A stretch of DNA of 64,000 nt from Phytoseiulus persimilis (Eukaryota; Arthropoda; Arachnida; Mesostigmata; Phytoseiidae): assembly GCA_037576195.1 (NCBI GenBank), contig CM075104.1, positions 7,012,775 through 7,076,774 on the forward strand, given 5' to 3'. A program made the translations under genes and the position numbers. This document shows, in pieces, positions 1 to 11,191 of the stretch. Below the pieces are notes generated by a model, which was not told the origin of the DNA, did not search any database, and was given only the letters and a program-made list of their open reading frames with translations. Numbering within the stretch: the stretch's first letter is position 1; each line of letters starts with the position of its first letter.

Positions 1-1058
1 CGGAACTCGAAGTGTCGACCCGAATCTCCTCAAGTGACATAGAATACACGGAGCGTCCACATCTTCTTTAACTATGTTTGTATTGAGCTCAGATAAGGGA
101 GAGTCTCTAATTGAAACGGCCACCCTGTATGTCGCTTGAAAAAAAATCGAGGGGGGGGGGCGATCGTGGGCGTTTTTTTTCATCGTGTCAAAGTCGATGG
201 TCAGTTCCCCCGTCATTCCCTCGGGCGCTCGTTCTGAAAGAGTTCATAGTGATCTACAAAAGTAACGCACCTCCCGACCAGATTACTCACTGCGGGGTTA
301 ATCGCTCCATCGAGCTGACAGAGTCAGTGCACCGCACGTCCACCGGTACGCGGAGAAAACATGCCTTTTGTGAAAAGCTCTCAAATTGTTCTCAAGAGCC
401 CTCGACATTTCCAACCGCTCGTTCTCCACCGGTTTGCTGCTCCTTCTCAAAGTTGACTGCGGGACGGCCATGTTTTCTCGAGACAATGGCCGAGTCCTTT
501 TGGTGATATGTAGACCCGCCATTTCGGCTCCTCTTTCTCAACGGGACCCTGACGCGACAGCACCATTGTGACACCAGAAGATCAAGTTAAAGCTGCCGTC
601 GGAGCTTTCTTCGGAGGGAACGGAATTAAATCTAACCGTAGAAGAATCACTGCTTTGGTGGATCGATGGAAGAGGTGTTCAGCTGCCAAGGCTCATCACT
701 CCGATTAGAATCGCATTTGCCAATGAAAAGTTGTGTGAGTCAATGTTTCCGAAATAAAACCGGAAAATAACTTATGTGGACCCCTAATAGCTAAAGAGTT
801 CACGAGAAGGAGAACTGGGAGGCAGAGAAGCTAAGAGTAAAAAACTATATTCTGCCAGATCAGGACAAAGACCCGGGCACACATGGCCGAGAACGATCCC
901 AGAAGCGATTGGAACATATGACCCATGCAGTTCAGCACACCAGATAATGCTTCACTGCGAATGCGAGGTTGTTCGAATGCGCAGAGCTGGAGTCACTAAA
1001 GGCAGCAAGTAACCTTGAGTGGAAAACCTCCCGCAGAGAGGTTGAACAGTCACTGCCC
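1..1058. other. No recognised gene
   Basis: Only short open frames occur and none resembles a family I know. A G homopolymer lies near 152-161 beside A and T runs. I see no repeat or RNA gene. Confidence 0.5.
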
Positions 1059-2244
1059 ACAGGTATTCATCCGTCACAACCTCACGATGAAACTCAGGAG
1101 GCACTCAGCTGGTCATGTAATAATCGCGGCAAAGGGCCTGCGGGGATAAGCGCCCCACCAAGAAAAATCGATTTTTGAAAACTTAAAATGCTCATATCTC
1201 GAGAACCAGTGGAGCTACAGCGCCGATAAAAAACCGTTGTGAAGCTCTTCCCAAGGGCTATCGAACGCCGTAAGCAGCGGGTGCCGGAAACCTGTCGAGG
1301 AAAATGGAAAATTTTGTTGGTTTACCCGGAAGGAGAAGGCTGACCACTTTCTCAGATATCGCTGAAACTACTCCTATCCATCGTCTACTCGCAGGGCAAG
1401 TTCCATCCCGAGTTCATGCGAGTTTGCGGGGCCGAGATATCAACAGTTGAACATCGGCGATGAAGCGGTTTCTCCCCAGAACTCGCTTGAAACCCAGCAT
1501 AAAAATGGATAGAAGTCATCGAATCAAGTAATCTTTCTGGAAATCATGGTCAGATCGATAGGGATCACCCTCCGAGACTCGTCGAAGTATGCTCAGATTG
1601 GTCCCAGGATCACCCTTCCAGACATGGAAAAGTGTGCTCAGATTGGTCCCAGAATCACCTTTCCAGACTTGGAAAAGTCTGATCAGATTGGTCCCGAGAT
1701 CACTCCGATCGACCCTCAGAAGTATGGTCAGTGAGTCAGTATGGTCAGGGACCAATCTGAGCATATTTTTCCGAGTCTGGGAGGGGTGATTCCGGGAACG
1801 ATCTGGGGAAGAAACGCTTCATAGCCAATGTCCAACTGTTGATATCTCGGTCCCGCAAACTCGCATCGGGATGAAACTTGCCCTGCAAGTGGACGATGGA
1901 TGGGAGTACTTTAAGCGATATCTGAGAAAGTGGTCAGCCTTCTCCGTCTGGGTGAACCAACCAACTTTTCCATTTTCCTCGACTAGAAAAGTGGTTTCCG
2001 GGACCCGCTGCCTACGGCGTTCGAGAGCCCTTGAAGAGAGCTTCACAACGGTTTTTTTTGTATCGGCGCTGTGGCTCCACTGGTTCTCGAGATATGAGAT
2101 TTTTTTTATGAGCATTTTAAGTTGACAAAAATCGATTTTTCTTGGTGGGGCGCTCATCCCCGCAGGCCCTTTGCCGCGATTATTACATGACCAGCTGAGT
2201 GCCTCCTGAGTTTCATCGTGAGGTTGTGACGGATGAATACCTGT
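1059..2244. repeat. Foldback-like inverted repeat element
   Basis: The left arm (1059-1479) reads on the opposite strand as the right arm (1802-2244) with moderate divergence and small indels. Both arms contain the block around ctcatatctcgagaaccagt and the block around gttgatatctcgg. The outer ends match precisely at acaggtattcatcc (1059-1072 against 2231-2244). The spacer of about 320 bp carries 45-bp repeats. Long arms with a repeat-filled loop resemble foldback elements. I could not define a target-site duplication, so a local inverted duplication remains possible. Confidence 0.75.
1546..1801 (-). repeat. 45-bp minisatellite units in the foldback loop
   Basis: Roughly four units of about 45 bp with the core cagattggtccc-rgatcac and a ccagac-tggaaaag segment. 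They are the reverse complement of the array at 5010-6450, so the same family sits here in the opposite orientation. Near 1740-1801 one unit flips to the forward orientation, which continues the palindrome into the loop. Confidence 0.7.
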
Positions 2245-2462
2245 CCCTCTGTCAAGAGATTTCAGGTTGTGAGCGTGTCTAATTTAAATCAAGGCGCCAT
2301 TCCAACGGCGTGGGCGCAACACGTCAGCTTGCCTTCTACGAAAATAAAAGAGAGAGATGTGCGTGTAGAAGGAGTCAACGTGTTCTTCGTAACTCCTAGA
2401 AACTAGTGAAATCCCCGCATATTTCCCACACCCTCCATGTTATCCCCGCAGGCCCTTCCCCT

Positions 2463-3674
2463 TCATGTGGTCGCAGTCGCACGCTCTCGGGATGCAATCT
2501 TTGACATCGCTCTGATGACTCCGGAATCGAATTGAAGCAAGACTGCGTCACATGTCACACAAGTTACAATATAACACAGGCAATTTGATAAAGTGTGAGG
2601 GAAAGATGCGACTGTCAGAGTATCCCATGTCTCGTTGTATTTCAGCAGTCTGCGATACTTCAACCGACATCTGCCGCAGGAAATTCCGGCTGAATCCGCG
2701 AGTTTGCAGATGGAAGCTTCAGCCTCGTGACATCGAGAAACGCAAGCGGAAGACTGTCCTGCTAAGAAGAAGAGCTGGGCCATGCAGCCCAATTCACCTA
2801 AGAACTCAAGAACGTCAACACTGGACCGCGGTATTTCCTCGAATAGTCCGGCAAAGCGAAGCACAACATCGACGAGTATCTCCATGTAGTACCCGGAGAG
2901 AACCCAGGAGAAACTGTCGTTCGTTTCTCGGATTCGCTCGCGAACCCACCACTTTTCCTCGGCAATGAAACAGAGCTCCCGGCTGTCCGCGCAGCGGGTT
3001 ATCTCCTCAAGTAGAACTTGGTTGGTCCGGAGAATGTCTCCGTAAATCAGGTTGAATCCGGCGGACATGATCGAGCAGTGCATTACAGCAGCACACATCA
3101 TGGAGATATCAAGAACCGAGCATTCAATCAGGAAAATGGCCATCCGCGCAATGTGGGGGATCGACAAGATCAATGGAATACTGATGTCCCTCATTCTCCT
3201 GTTTCCGCTTCGCAAAAGTGTGGCGAGAGAATGTCGCCTGGTGATGAAGACGAACGTGGCAGAGAGGCTGGTCAGAATGAAAGCCATTTCGTTGACTGCT
3301 CGCACTGGTCCCAGGAGGCTGAGCTCTACTCCGTCGTCGAAGAGTGTATGCCACTCAAAAATCGCAGCCACTGTCAAGTAAGAAGCAAAAAAGCAAAACC
3401 ACACCAATTTGAGCGATAGAATTCGAATTTTTCCCGGCTCACCGCGAAGCTGCAGTCCGTTAAGCAGGCACAATACTTTTAACAAGTGATCAGCAAGCGT
3501 TTCCCTCTCCGAGGAGCTCTCCCCGGCTTCGTATACGCTGTAGCCCATCGCCGAATCACAAAATTCACAAAAGTCACGCATCTCTCTTGATTGCGACGGC
3601 GATCCGAGGCGCGAGCGGGATCTCTCGAGTTTGAATAGACATCCGTAGTCGTCTACGCCCGAGCGCGGAACCAT
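2463..3674 (-). CDS. Gustatory receptor-like seven-transmembrane protein
   Basis: An uninterrupted reading frame of 403 codons, counted from the ATG at 3674. The frame stays open upstream to 3821 but has no earlier ATG. Hydrophobic segments near residues 85-107, 117-146, 165-188, 190-212, 254-276, 287-306 and 361-380 give seven candidate membrane passes. The last one ends in TCDAVLLQF (374-382), which fits the TYxxxxxQF signature of insect-type gustatory receptors with Tyr replaced by Cys. Length and the short tail after QF suit that family, whose members are chemosensory, plasma-membrane, ligand-gated channels. The function is inferred from topology and this motif. There is no visible intron, although many members of the family have introns near the C-terminal end. 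It lies between the foldback element and an interspersed repeat. It is the only intact host-type gene I recognise in the window. Confidence 0.7.
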   Translation of the reverse strand: MVPRSGVDDYGCLFKLERSRSRLGSPSQSREMRDFCEFCDSAMGYSVYEAGESSSERETLADHLLKVLCLLNGLQLRGEPGKIRILSLKLVWFCFFASYLTVAAIFEWHTLFDDGVELSLLGPVRAVNEMAFILTSLSATFVFITRRHSLATLLRSGNRRMRDISIPLILSIPHIARMAIFLIECSVLDISMMCAAVMHCSIMSAGFNLIYGDILRTNQVLLEEITRCADSRELCFIAEEKWWVRERIRETNDSFSWVLSGYYMEILVDVVLRFAGLFEEIPRSSVDVLEFLGELGCMAQLFFLAGQSSACVSRCHEAEASICKLADSAGISCGRCRLKYRRLLKYNETWDTLTVASFPHTLSNCLCYIVTCVTCDAVLLQFDSGVIRAMSKIASRERATATT

Positions 3675-4651
3675 TAGAGGAGGCTTGGACTTGGAAAGAA
3701 TCAATAATCGAAAGAATTCTCGACGCAATTCAACCGACACGTGTGATTGGCGTGTGAAAGCTGTGCGTCGCCGAATGGGGCAGAGATCTGTGAAGCAGGC
3801 GACGCTCCGACAGAGTGTCAAAGGCGGACACGCGCACGAATGAATAAGTGGACGTTGCTATTCTCCGCTGTTTCGTCGAGGCTCGGGTACAGAATCAAGG
3901 GATACTCCGGATCGGGCTCACTCGGAATCCGTGCAGGAATTTCTCGCTTTTGATCCTTAAGTGTTTGGGACTTGAACCTCGGTCTCAACAGTCTAGCCTC
4001 GGGTGATTTCACTCTGCTTCTTAGGCAGCAGGAAATCTCAGTTCAGCCACGGGCATACCGGATGATAAGTTCGCGACAGGAGAGCGCACTTCTCTTGCTA
4101 GATGTACGAGTAGCTCGTTCGTGATTTGAGCCTCGACGTGGTCGCACAGAGAATGTTCCCGAAGCGGGCTCCAACAAATGGAATATTCTTCACAGGAATG
4201 CGTGGGCGTCGAAAAGTTGCATCATCTGCATCTGGGGTGGGCAACTTGGTGCGGCCCGCGGACCGCGGTGCGAAGCACCATCGCGGCCGTGCAAACCTGC
4301 GGGCAGCCACAGAAAACGTATCTCGCGAGCTCAAAGGATTCGTTGGCCTTATGACACGTCTCCAAAGAGCGAAATCCGGCAAAGATGAGGTTTCAAACTC
4401 AGGAATCGTTTCCGGGTGCATGAGATTCGTGAGCTCCAGGAATATCACAACACCTCGATGTGACTAACGAAGTAGGAACCCTCGAATGACTCGTCCACCG
4501 AGATAAGGAGACTCTCTCAGGGTGGGGAATATCGTGGGGAATGTTGAATCTCTTTTCCATGGGAGCGATTCGGCGATTTCGAGCAGTTGAGTTGCGCAGA
4601 GCCCTGCTCAAACACAGTGGTCCATTCGCGGGCCGCACTTTTCTCACCCCT
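3675..4651. other. Gene-poor stretch, possible receptor promoter side
   Basis: This lies upstream of the receptor start. Short open frames on both strands (for example 4126-4467 plus, 4098-4448 minus) overlap each other and resemble nothing I know. A tggggtgggcaac stretch near 4226 resembles some hAT terminal repeats, but I found no partner end. Confidence 0.4.
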
Positions 4652-4925
4652 GATCTATCTATATATATAAAAATCCAGGGTTTGTTTGTTTGTTTGTTTG
4701 TTTGTCTGTTTGTTTGTTTGTCCTCAATAGGCTCCTCCGGTATTGATCGGATCGACTTGGAACAGACTGCATAATGTAGGGCGACTCACCGGGAAGGACA
4801 TAGGCCACCCACCCCTCCCCCCCTCCCCCTCCCCTCCTTCCCCTCTCGCGATTTACCCGAACTTTGACCCCCTCCATACTGTCACCCGCATCCAAATTCT
4901 GACGATAAGGTGCACCGCCCCGTTA
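4652..4925 (+). repeat. Interspersed module with (GTTT)n and C-rich tract
   Basis: An AT-rich head (tatctatatatataaaaatc) runs into a GTTT microsatellite (4681-4720). This is followed by a ggatcgacttggaacag segment, then gggaaggacataggccaccc and a CCCCT-rich run (4808-4855). This order of parts resembles a motif dispersed in many arthropod genomes. The match is from memory and was not searched. It directly precedes the 45-bp array. Confidence 0.45.
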
Positions 4926-5009
4926 TGACGCCAGCCAGACTCATCCCATCGTCATCGGATATCCTTCCCCACCTCCTCTCCCATACATCTATCATAAAAA
5001 TCTATCATA

Positions 5010-6450
5010 AAAATTCCTGGAGGGGTGATTTCGAGACCAATAAGGCCATTACTTCCCAACTCTGGAGGGGTGATTCCGGGACCAATCTGGCCATTAGTTT
5101 CCAACTCTGGAGGGGTGATTACGAGACCAATCTGGCCTTTAGTTTCTAACTCTGGAGGGCTGATTGCGAGACCAATCTGGACATTACTTTCCAACTTTGG
5201 AGGGGTGATTCCGAGACCAATCTGGCCATTACTTTCCAACTCTGGAGGGGTGATTCCGGGACCAATCTGGCCATTACTTTCCAACTCTGGAGGGATGATT
5301 CCGGTGCCAATTTGACCATTAGTTTTCAACTCTGGAGGGGTGATTCCGGTATCAATCTGGCCATTACTTTCCAACTCTGGAGGGGTGATTCCGGTGCCAA
5401 TTTGACCATTAGTTTTCAACTCTGGAGGGGTGATTCCGGGATCAATCTGGCCATTACTTTCCAACTCTGGAGGGGTGATTCCGGTGCCAATTTGACCATT
5501 AGTTTTCAACTCTGGAGGGGTGATTCCGAGACCAATCTGGCCATTACTTTCCAACTCTGGAGGGGTGATTCCGAGATCAATCTGGCCATTACTTTCCAAC
5601 TCTGGAGGGGTGATTCCGAGACCAATCTGGACATTACTTTCCAACTTTGTTTAGAGGGGTGATTCTGAGACCAATCCGACCATTAGTTTCCAACTCTGGA
5701 GGGGTGATTCCGGTGCCAATTTGACCATTAGTTTTCAACTCTGGGGGGGTGATTCCGGTATCAATCTGGCCATTACTTTCCAACTCTGGAGGGGTGATTC
5801 CGAGACCAATCTGGCCATTACTTTCCAACTCTGGAGGGGTGATTCCGAGACCAATCTGGCCATAACTTTCCAACTCTGGAGGGGTGATTCCGAGACCAAT
5901 CTGGCCATTACTTTCCAACTCTGGAGGGGTGATTCCGAGACCAATCTGGCCATTACTTTCCAACTCTGGAGGGGTGATTCCGAGACCAATCTGGACATTA
6001 CTTTCCAACTTTGTTTAGAGGGGTGATTCTGAGACCAATCCGACCATTAGTTTCCAACTCTGGAGGGGTGATTCCGGTGCCAATTTGACCATTAGTTTTC
6101 AACTCTGGAGGGGTGATTCCGGTATCAATCTGGCCATTAGTTTCCAACTCTGGAGGGGTGATTCCGGTACCAATCTGGCCATTACTTTCCAACTCTGGAG
6201 GGGTGATTCCGAGGCCAATCTGGCCATTACTTCCCAACTCTGGAGGGGTGATTCTGGGAGCGATCTGGCCATTACTCTCCTACTCTGGAGGGGTGATTCC
6301 GGTATCAATCTGGCCATTACTTTCCAACTCTGGAGGGGTGATTCCGAGGCCAATCTGGCCATTACTTTCCAACTCTGGAGGGGTGATTCCGGGACCAATC
6401 TGACCATGCTTCTCCGAATCTGAAGGGGTGATTACGACACCAATCTGACC
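5010..6450 (+). repeat. 45-bp minisatellite array, about 32 units
   Basis: Tandem units with the core ggaggggtgattccgagacc and a following caatctggccattactttcc segment. The period is 45 bp, a multiple of three, so long open frames appear in several frames on both strands. Variants alternate every 90 bp (ggtgccaatttgacc against ggtatcaatctggcc). A variant carrying a 4-bp insertion (ttgtttagagg) recurs at 5647 and about 6011, marking a longer period of about 364 bp. The units are nearly identical in the middle and diverge at the edges, as expected for homogenisation by unequal exchange. Confidence 0.95.
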
Positions 6451-6839
6451 ATACTTCTCAAAACCATGATGCTGACCGAGTGAAAAGAGAGGAAAGTGCC
6501 TCGATTCCAGGTCAGAATCTTATCGAGAATCGGTGGCCACTCCCGAAGGTCTCATGACACTACATTCAAGGCAATGTGTCTCTGTCAGCAGTAGACTTCC
6601 GAAGCAAGGGATGGGCCGGCCAGCGTAGTCGGCCGAAGGCCGGCTAGTATATCATAGAAATCCAGCAGTCCGAATGTCCTCGATGGACTTACACCCGACT
6701 GATCGGATCGACCTGGAGCTGGCGGCATGTTGTGGAGTGGTCCACACGGATGGACGAAGGCTTTTTGGGCACCATGAAGGTGCTCCCAGGAACAATCCCA
6801 CCATACTCGCAGCAATCGATTGGGGATGGGAGATTTCGA
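6451..6839. other. Non-repetitive flank of the minisatellite
   Basis: No gene recognised. A short stretch near 6700 (ctgatcggatcgacctgga) resembles the conserved part of the interspersed module at about 4744-4760. Confidence 0.35.
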
Positions 6840-7262
6840 GGTCGATCTGACCATGCTTTTGGGAGTCTAAGGCGGTGGTAACGGGTCCTATCTCAGCACA
6901 CTTCTCGGAGTCTTGGGAGGTATTTTCGAGGTCGATCCGACCAAACTTTCCGGAGCCTGAGGGGTTGATTCCGGGATCGATCTAACCTGACTTCTCGGAG
7001 TCTAGGGAGGTTATTCCGAGGTCGATCATACCATACTTATGGGAGCCTAAACAGGTGGAACCAGGATCTATCTCAGCACACATCTCGGAGTCTGGGAAGG
7101 TGATTCCGGGGTCGATCTGACCATACTTCCCGGAGCCCGAGGAGGTTATCCCGGGATCGATTTGTTCATATTCTCGGGACTTTCAGGAGGTGGCTCCGGG
7201 GTCGATCTCAACACACTCCTCGGAGTCTAAGACGGTGAATCCGGGTTGGGTCTGAACATACT
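6840..7262 (+). repeat. Decayed 45-bp repeats
   Basis: About nine degenerate units share a pattern of ggaggt-att-cgaggtcgatc followed by tgaccatacttctcggagtct. The period and orientation match the 5010-6450 array, but the sequence is much more diverged. This looks like the old edge of a once longer array. Confidence 0.7.
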
Positions 7263-8681
7263 TTTGACAGACAACATGCGCAGATGAGCCGAATGAGGAG
7301 ATAGTTCACCAATGGTGCTGACCCGTTCAAGAGCGTACCAATACAAAGGAGTGGTGTGAAATATCGCGCGGCGATCTCACTCACCACACAGCCCAGGTTC
7401 TGACCGGACACGGGAATTTCCGAAAGTACTTGCACTTCCTGGGGAAAGCACGAAGCTCAGTCTGTGTCGCGATTCCGGCCAGGATCACAATCCGACACAT
7501 ACAATCCTAGGGTGTAAGAGACTGAGGCAACCAAGGGGAAACTTAGCGAATAAACTCAGCAGTATTCAAGATGTGATCAAGAGAATTATGTGCACCGAAG
7601 AAGAATGGACGCACTTCTCACGAAGGATGGGATGCAGAATGAAGAAGAAGTAAGCGCTGTACCGGAATAGGCAGTCTTTCCCACCACGAGCAGCCTCGGC
7701 AAATCCACCGTAACTGGATTCCAACGACATAGAAGCGGAACAGACGCGATGGAGCGGCTTCGAAGAAGACAGTTTACGAAGACTCCACCCCTTATGGAGG
7801 TACTACACAACGAGGCACCGTCCCGAGTTCCCAGTGAGGGTAATAGGAAGGGATAGGGTTCTAGAATAATCACCTCACTGACAGGGCAACGGACTACATG
7901 TCCTATACCTGTTCGTCTGAAGGGGTATCTTCACCCCCAATGGTGGAACCCCTCCCCCCAAAGAATAAAACAATTAAATTCCAATTCAGGCTGGGATTCG
8001 CGAGTTCTTCGGTTGAGTTCTCACACACCCTGTTCGCGTCATGCATGAGAGAGATCGATAATGTATCTGATGAACGAGAAGAGTGGGGCCTCGAACATAT
8101 CTGGTCGCACCCTTTTCTCAAATTTGTAAAAATTCGGTCAATCACTCGCACGCTCGCGGTACATGGAGCATGACCGCTGGAGAACACATGCGTACTGGTC
8201 GGAAGAGATACCGTAGAAGCAAAAGAGTCCTGATTCAGGACTCCTGAATAGAGATATCGATCTGGGGGACTCAGGAATCGCTCCCATTTGACCCATTCAT
8301 CGATATTGTTTCTGTTGGCCCCGCACAGTAGCACTCTGCTCCCCGACCATTCGACTTTGAGGAACGCAGAGCTCCCTCTCCTCATTTGAGTGCTGGGAAT
8401 ACCTTTCTTCTCTCTCGACAATTCTTGTATATTGGGTGCCTCCCCGCCCACTTTCTCCCAAGGACTTCCATCGTTGGAGTTCCGATCTTTAGTGATTGGT
8501 CGAAGACAGGATCATGGAGAACCATGGGGCTCAAGCGAAAGCCTCGTGATTCTCAGGACCCATGAGGCCTGCCTCGTACCTTGGGGAAATCTCCCGGGCA
8601 GGTTCTTCTCAGAATCTTCCCGCGTTGTTTTTTAGCGTCGCAGAGTCACCTCATTCGAGGAATGTTGACCTGGCTCCGTTC
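7263..8681. other. No recognised gene
   Basis: Several overlapping open frames occur (for example 7903-8451 minus, 182 codons), but none shows a known domain or convincing composition. I see no repeat structure. Confidence 0.4.
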
Positions 8682-9852
8682 ATTTTTTTATTTGATTTTA
8701 TTGGACCTTACGTATGCACATAGGTTCCCTCTCATTTCAGGGGTGAATTGTATTGCATTCACAGGTGATAGCTCGTTGTTCTCCCATCGCCTTGGGGCAT
8801 CCATCGTCCTTCCCAGGTTCCTCGCTGTTGAATCAGGGTGAAGTCCTAGTCGGTACGGGAATCCCGTCTGCATCGAGCACATTTCATGTCTATGGAAGGG
8901 TCCCGGGAATTTTATCGGCTCTTGGTGTTGAGCATTCCTGCTCTGGCTATCGCCAATAACCGACTGCCCCGCGAGTTATCGTTCCCTCTCGAGACCTCGA
9001 GTCTCTTTAAACTGTCGAAAAACAGTTAATGTGGATCTGGACTCCATATGAAGTCCAACTTATCCCGCACTCTCGTTTTGAGTTCTTTGCGGAACATATT
9101 CCACATTGGTTTGCTCAGTGTATTCTTGGTCAGACTGAGATTTCAAAATCATACTAGGTTCTCAAACTTCTGAGTCTCTCCATTGCCTTCACTTTTGTGT
9201 TTGTTGACTCAGTTGCCGTGAGTACCATTCTGGGCCAGCTGGATGGATCCATCTGTTTCACTCTCTCGAAATACATGATTTTGCTGATGGTCTCCATGGC
9301 ATCGAAGGAGGACCAACCTAGATCTCCCTAAATAAACTCCTTTGATACGGTTCAGTGTGGCATGCCCATGGCCCACCTTCCCGCGTCCCTTTGTCTGATT
9401 TCAATGAGGTTTCTCAGCCTTCTGGGCATGGTCATCACTCCATTGCACCAGGTCAGTTGTGGTATTGCGGTGGCTTTCCAAAGAATTTTGGAGACTTCAA
9501 ACCTGTTGAAGCTCCAAAGAGTTCTCGCGTTGAGTCTTTTGATCGCCGTGTTGGCCTTGTCCGTCAGCTTATTCCAGTGTTGGGATGAGTAATCTTTTTC
9601 GGCCGATATTTCGATCCACAAGTGCTTATAGGATTCGACCATAGGTATTGACTTCCCTTGTATCTGTAGGTCTCGATTTGGATTGTGATCTGTTGAGGAT
9701 GGTTGAAATACCATCACTCTGCTCTTCGGGGGGTTAAATCTGATTGACCTCTCGGCTCCAAATTTGGATAACACCTCTAGAAGAGTTCTCATATCCGTCG
9801 TGTTGCTCGTTGCTCGTCATGAAGAGCAAATCGTCCGCGAACAACAAACCGA
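8682..9852 (-). pseudogene. LINE (non-LTR retrotransposon) 3' half, truncated
   Basis: Read on the minus strand, the segment opens inside the reverse transcriptase with the catalytic FADD box at about 9830-9843 (LLFADDLLFM). A frame change near 9800 is followed by an open frame (9352-9792) with FNPPKSRVMVF and a YKHLWIEIS segment typical of the RT thumb side. More than one frame is needed to continue through 9050-9350. A C-terminal RLGLHPDS segment lies near 8820-8860. The 3' end has AATAAA and an A-rich tail (8681-8703), as expected for a LINE. The clade is probably I/R1-like. It is non-functional: frameshifts are present, and the 5' part ends abruptly at 9852, where the tandem array begins. 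Confidence 0.8.
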
Positions 9853-10077
9853 GCCGAGTTGCTACCGCTACAGGAAACACTCGGCCGATTCTTTATCAAC
9901 GGTGGCAGCGCCTATGAAGTGTTCAGCGTCATTGACGAGTATGATGCGAAGGTGGCGAAGTTCCGAGCTCTTGCTCCAAGACTCCGACAGATGGTGAGAT
10001 CCTGTGTCAGGGCCTCCTCGAGCCCCCTCGCTTTGTATTACGTGGTCGAAATGGATCAATGGATCTACTACTGCTGA
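9853..10077 (+). pseudogene. 164-codon ORF, 5'-truncated copy
   Basis: Only the last 74 codons remain, beginning at the array edge. The frame matches the complete copies at 21338, 33097, 43498, 56589 and 60478. The end is -WIYYC followed by TGA, and AATAAA follows at 10148-10153. It has no start codon or upstream region, so it is probably silent. Its Met (not Thr) before DQWIYYC and the single-copy 26-nt marker at about 10750 group it with the 56589 copy. Confidence 0.75.
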
Positions 10078-10365
10078 AGCGGCCCACCAGCGTATTTCCA
10101 CACCGGATTTTCCAGTGTATATATTGTATGTTGAGTGTTGCAGCTCCAATAAATTCCCTTCATCGTTACCTCATGTTTGAGAGATTCTTTTAACACAAGG
10201 TTCGCAAATGAGGTTTGGACTGGCCTTCCAGAAACAAGCGAACATCCGGATTCGAGCTAGATCGATCATGCTGAGCTCATGTCCGACTCCCAGGAGCCGA
10301 GAACAGCAGTATGCGATATTTGGAGTTGATCAGGAACCGGAACTCGAGCTCAGACCATCGACAGT

Positions 10366-10476
10366 ATGAAGGGTTCTGAACCGAGAGAAACACGCCGATT
10401 TCGGGCCCGTTTGCAAGAGCTTGAAAGGGAACGGGATGTCTTTCGAGAGCGTTTAGTTCAGAGCAGCGCTGCGTAA
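10366..10476 (+). CDS. Conserved 36-codon ORF, function unknown
   Basis: It begins at an ATG and encodes a very basic, charged peptide with a helical RxRxxELERERD segment. The same ORF is open at 22123-22233, 33887-33997, 44283-44393, 57373-57483 and 61261-61371, with a few substitutions and no indels. All copies lie about 230-300 bases past the AATAAA of the 164-codon ORF. I do not recognise it. It may be a remnant of a longer coiled-coil or gag-like frame. Confidence 0.25.
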   Translation: MKGSEPRETRRFRARLQELERERDVFRERLVQSSAA

Positions 10477-11191
10477 TTGAGCGGACGATGCAATTCGAGG
10501 CTGGAAGTCAATCGCGGACTCCGTTGTCTCGCTCTCTCCGTGCGAGGGATGCATGTTCTTGAACACTCGTGCCTATTGGATCGATCTTTCACCCGTGGGA
10601 CAATATCCCCCATCGGAACGCGTCGTGGTGTCTTGTATTTGACTCTGTCCGGCTTCACTTGGAACGAGCCCGCCCTTCATCCAGCGAGGAATTCATCCAC
10701 CCAATATGGACTCATGATATCCCGATGATCGGCCAAGGTTCTTGAGCCCAGGAACCGGTCCGGTGTGATGAGCTCCGGATTCTACATAATCAGCCACTCA
10801 AAACCCTCTTGTGGGACGAGGAGGGCATGTGCGGGGGTGACCAAGTAGAGGATGTTGGTGCACAAAACGGCAGCAGAGGGTCCAAAAGAGCCGAGCCTGG
10901 GATCAGGCGCGATGGCGCTCGACGGCAGGACGATTCGCAGTCAGTAAGAAAGCATGATTTTGGAGTCGAGCTGGGTCTGTAAGGTCGGTCCAAGACTGCC
11001 CGTCAGAGTCCCCTCGACGTCTCTGGATTCAGGATTCCAACATTCCTTCTCACTCAGCCGTTAAGAAATGCGAGGAACTCATTTACTCGATTTGAAGTCA
11101 TGCGAAGGCGGAGAAGATGAACCCGCTCTTGGTCGAGCGAGAGATTGATTCATTCTAACTGAACTCATGACTTCCTGATGGATGAGCATGC
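10477..11191. other. Spacer of the array module
   Basis: This segment is shared by all six modules. Open frames on both strands (83 and 66 codons) are conserved but lack ATG starts. At about 10750 it carries one copy of the gaaccggtccggtgtgatga marker that is duplicated in other modules. Confidence 0.5.

Noticed and set aside
4220..4260. hAT terminal repeat (tggggtgggcaac)
   Set aside because: Only one end was found and no target duplication could be defined.
4952..6423. Long open frames in the 45-bp array on both strands (up to 230 codons)
   Set aside because: They are open in several frames at once because the unit length is a multiple of three. There is no composition or context typical of a gene.
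5010..6450. CRISPR-like array
   Set aside because: The units are contiguous, with no unique spacers between repeats. The context is eukaryotic.
10458..10728. Conserved 66- and 83-codon frames on both strands of the spacer
   Set aside because: No ATG starts. Conservation is equal on both strands and is explained by recent duplication.
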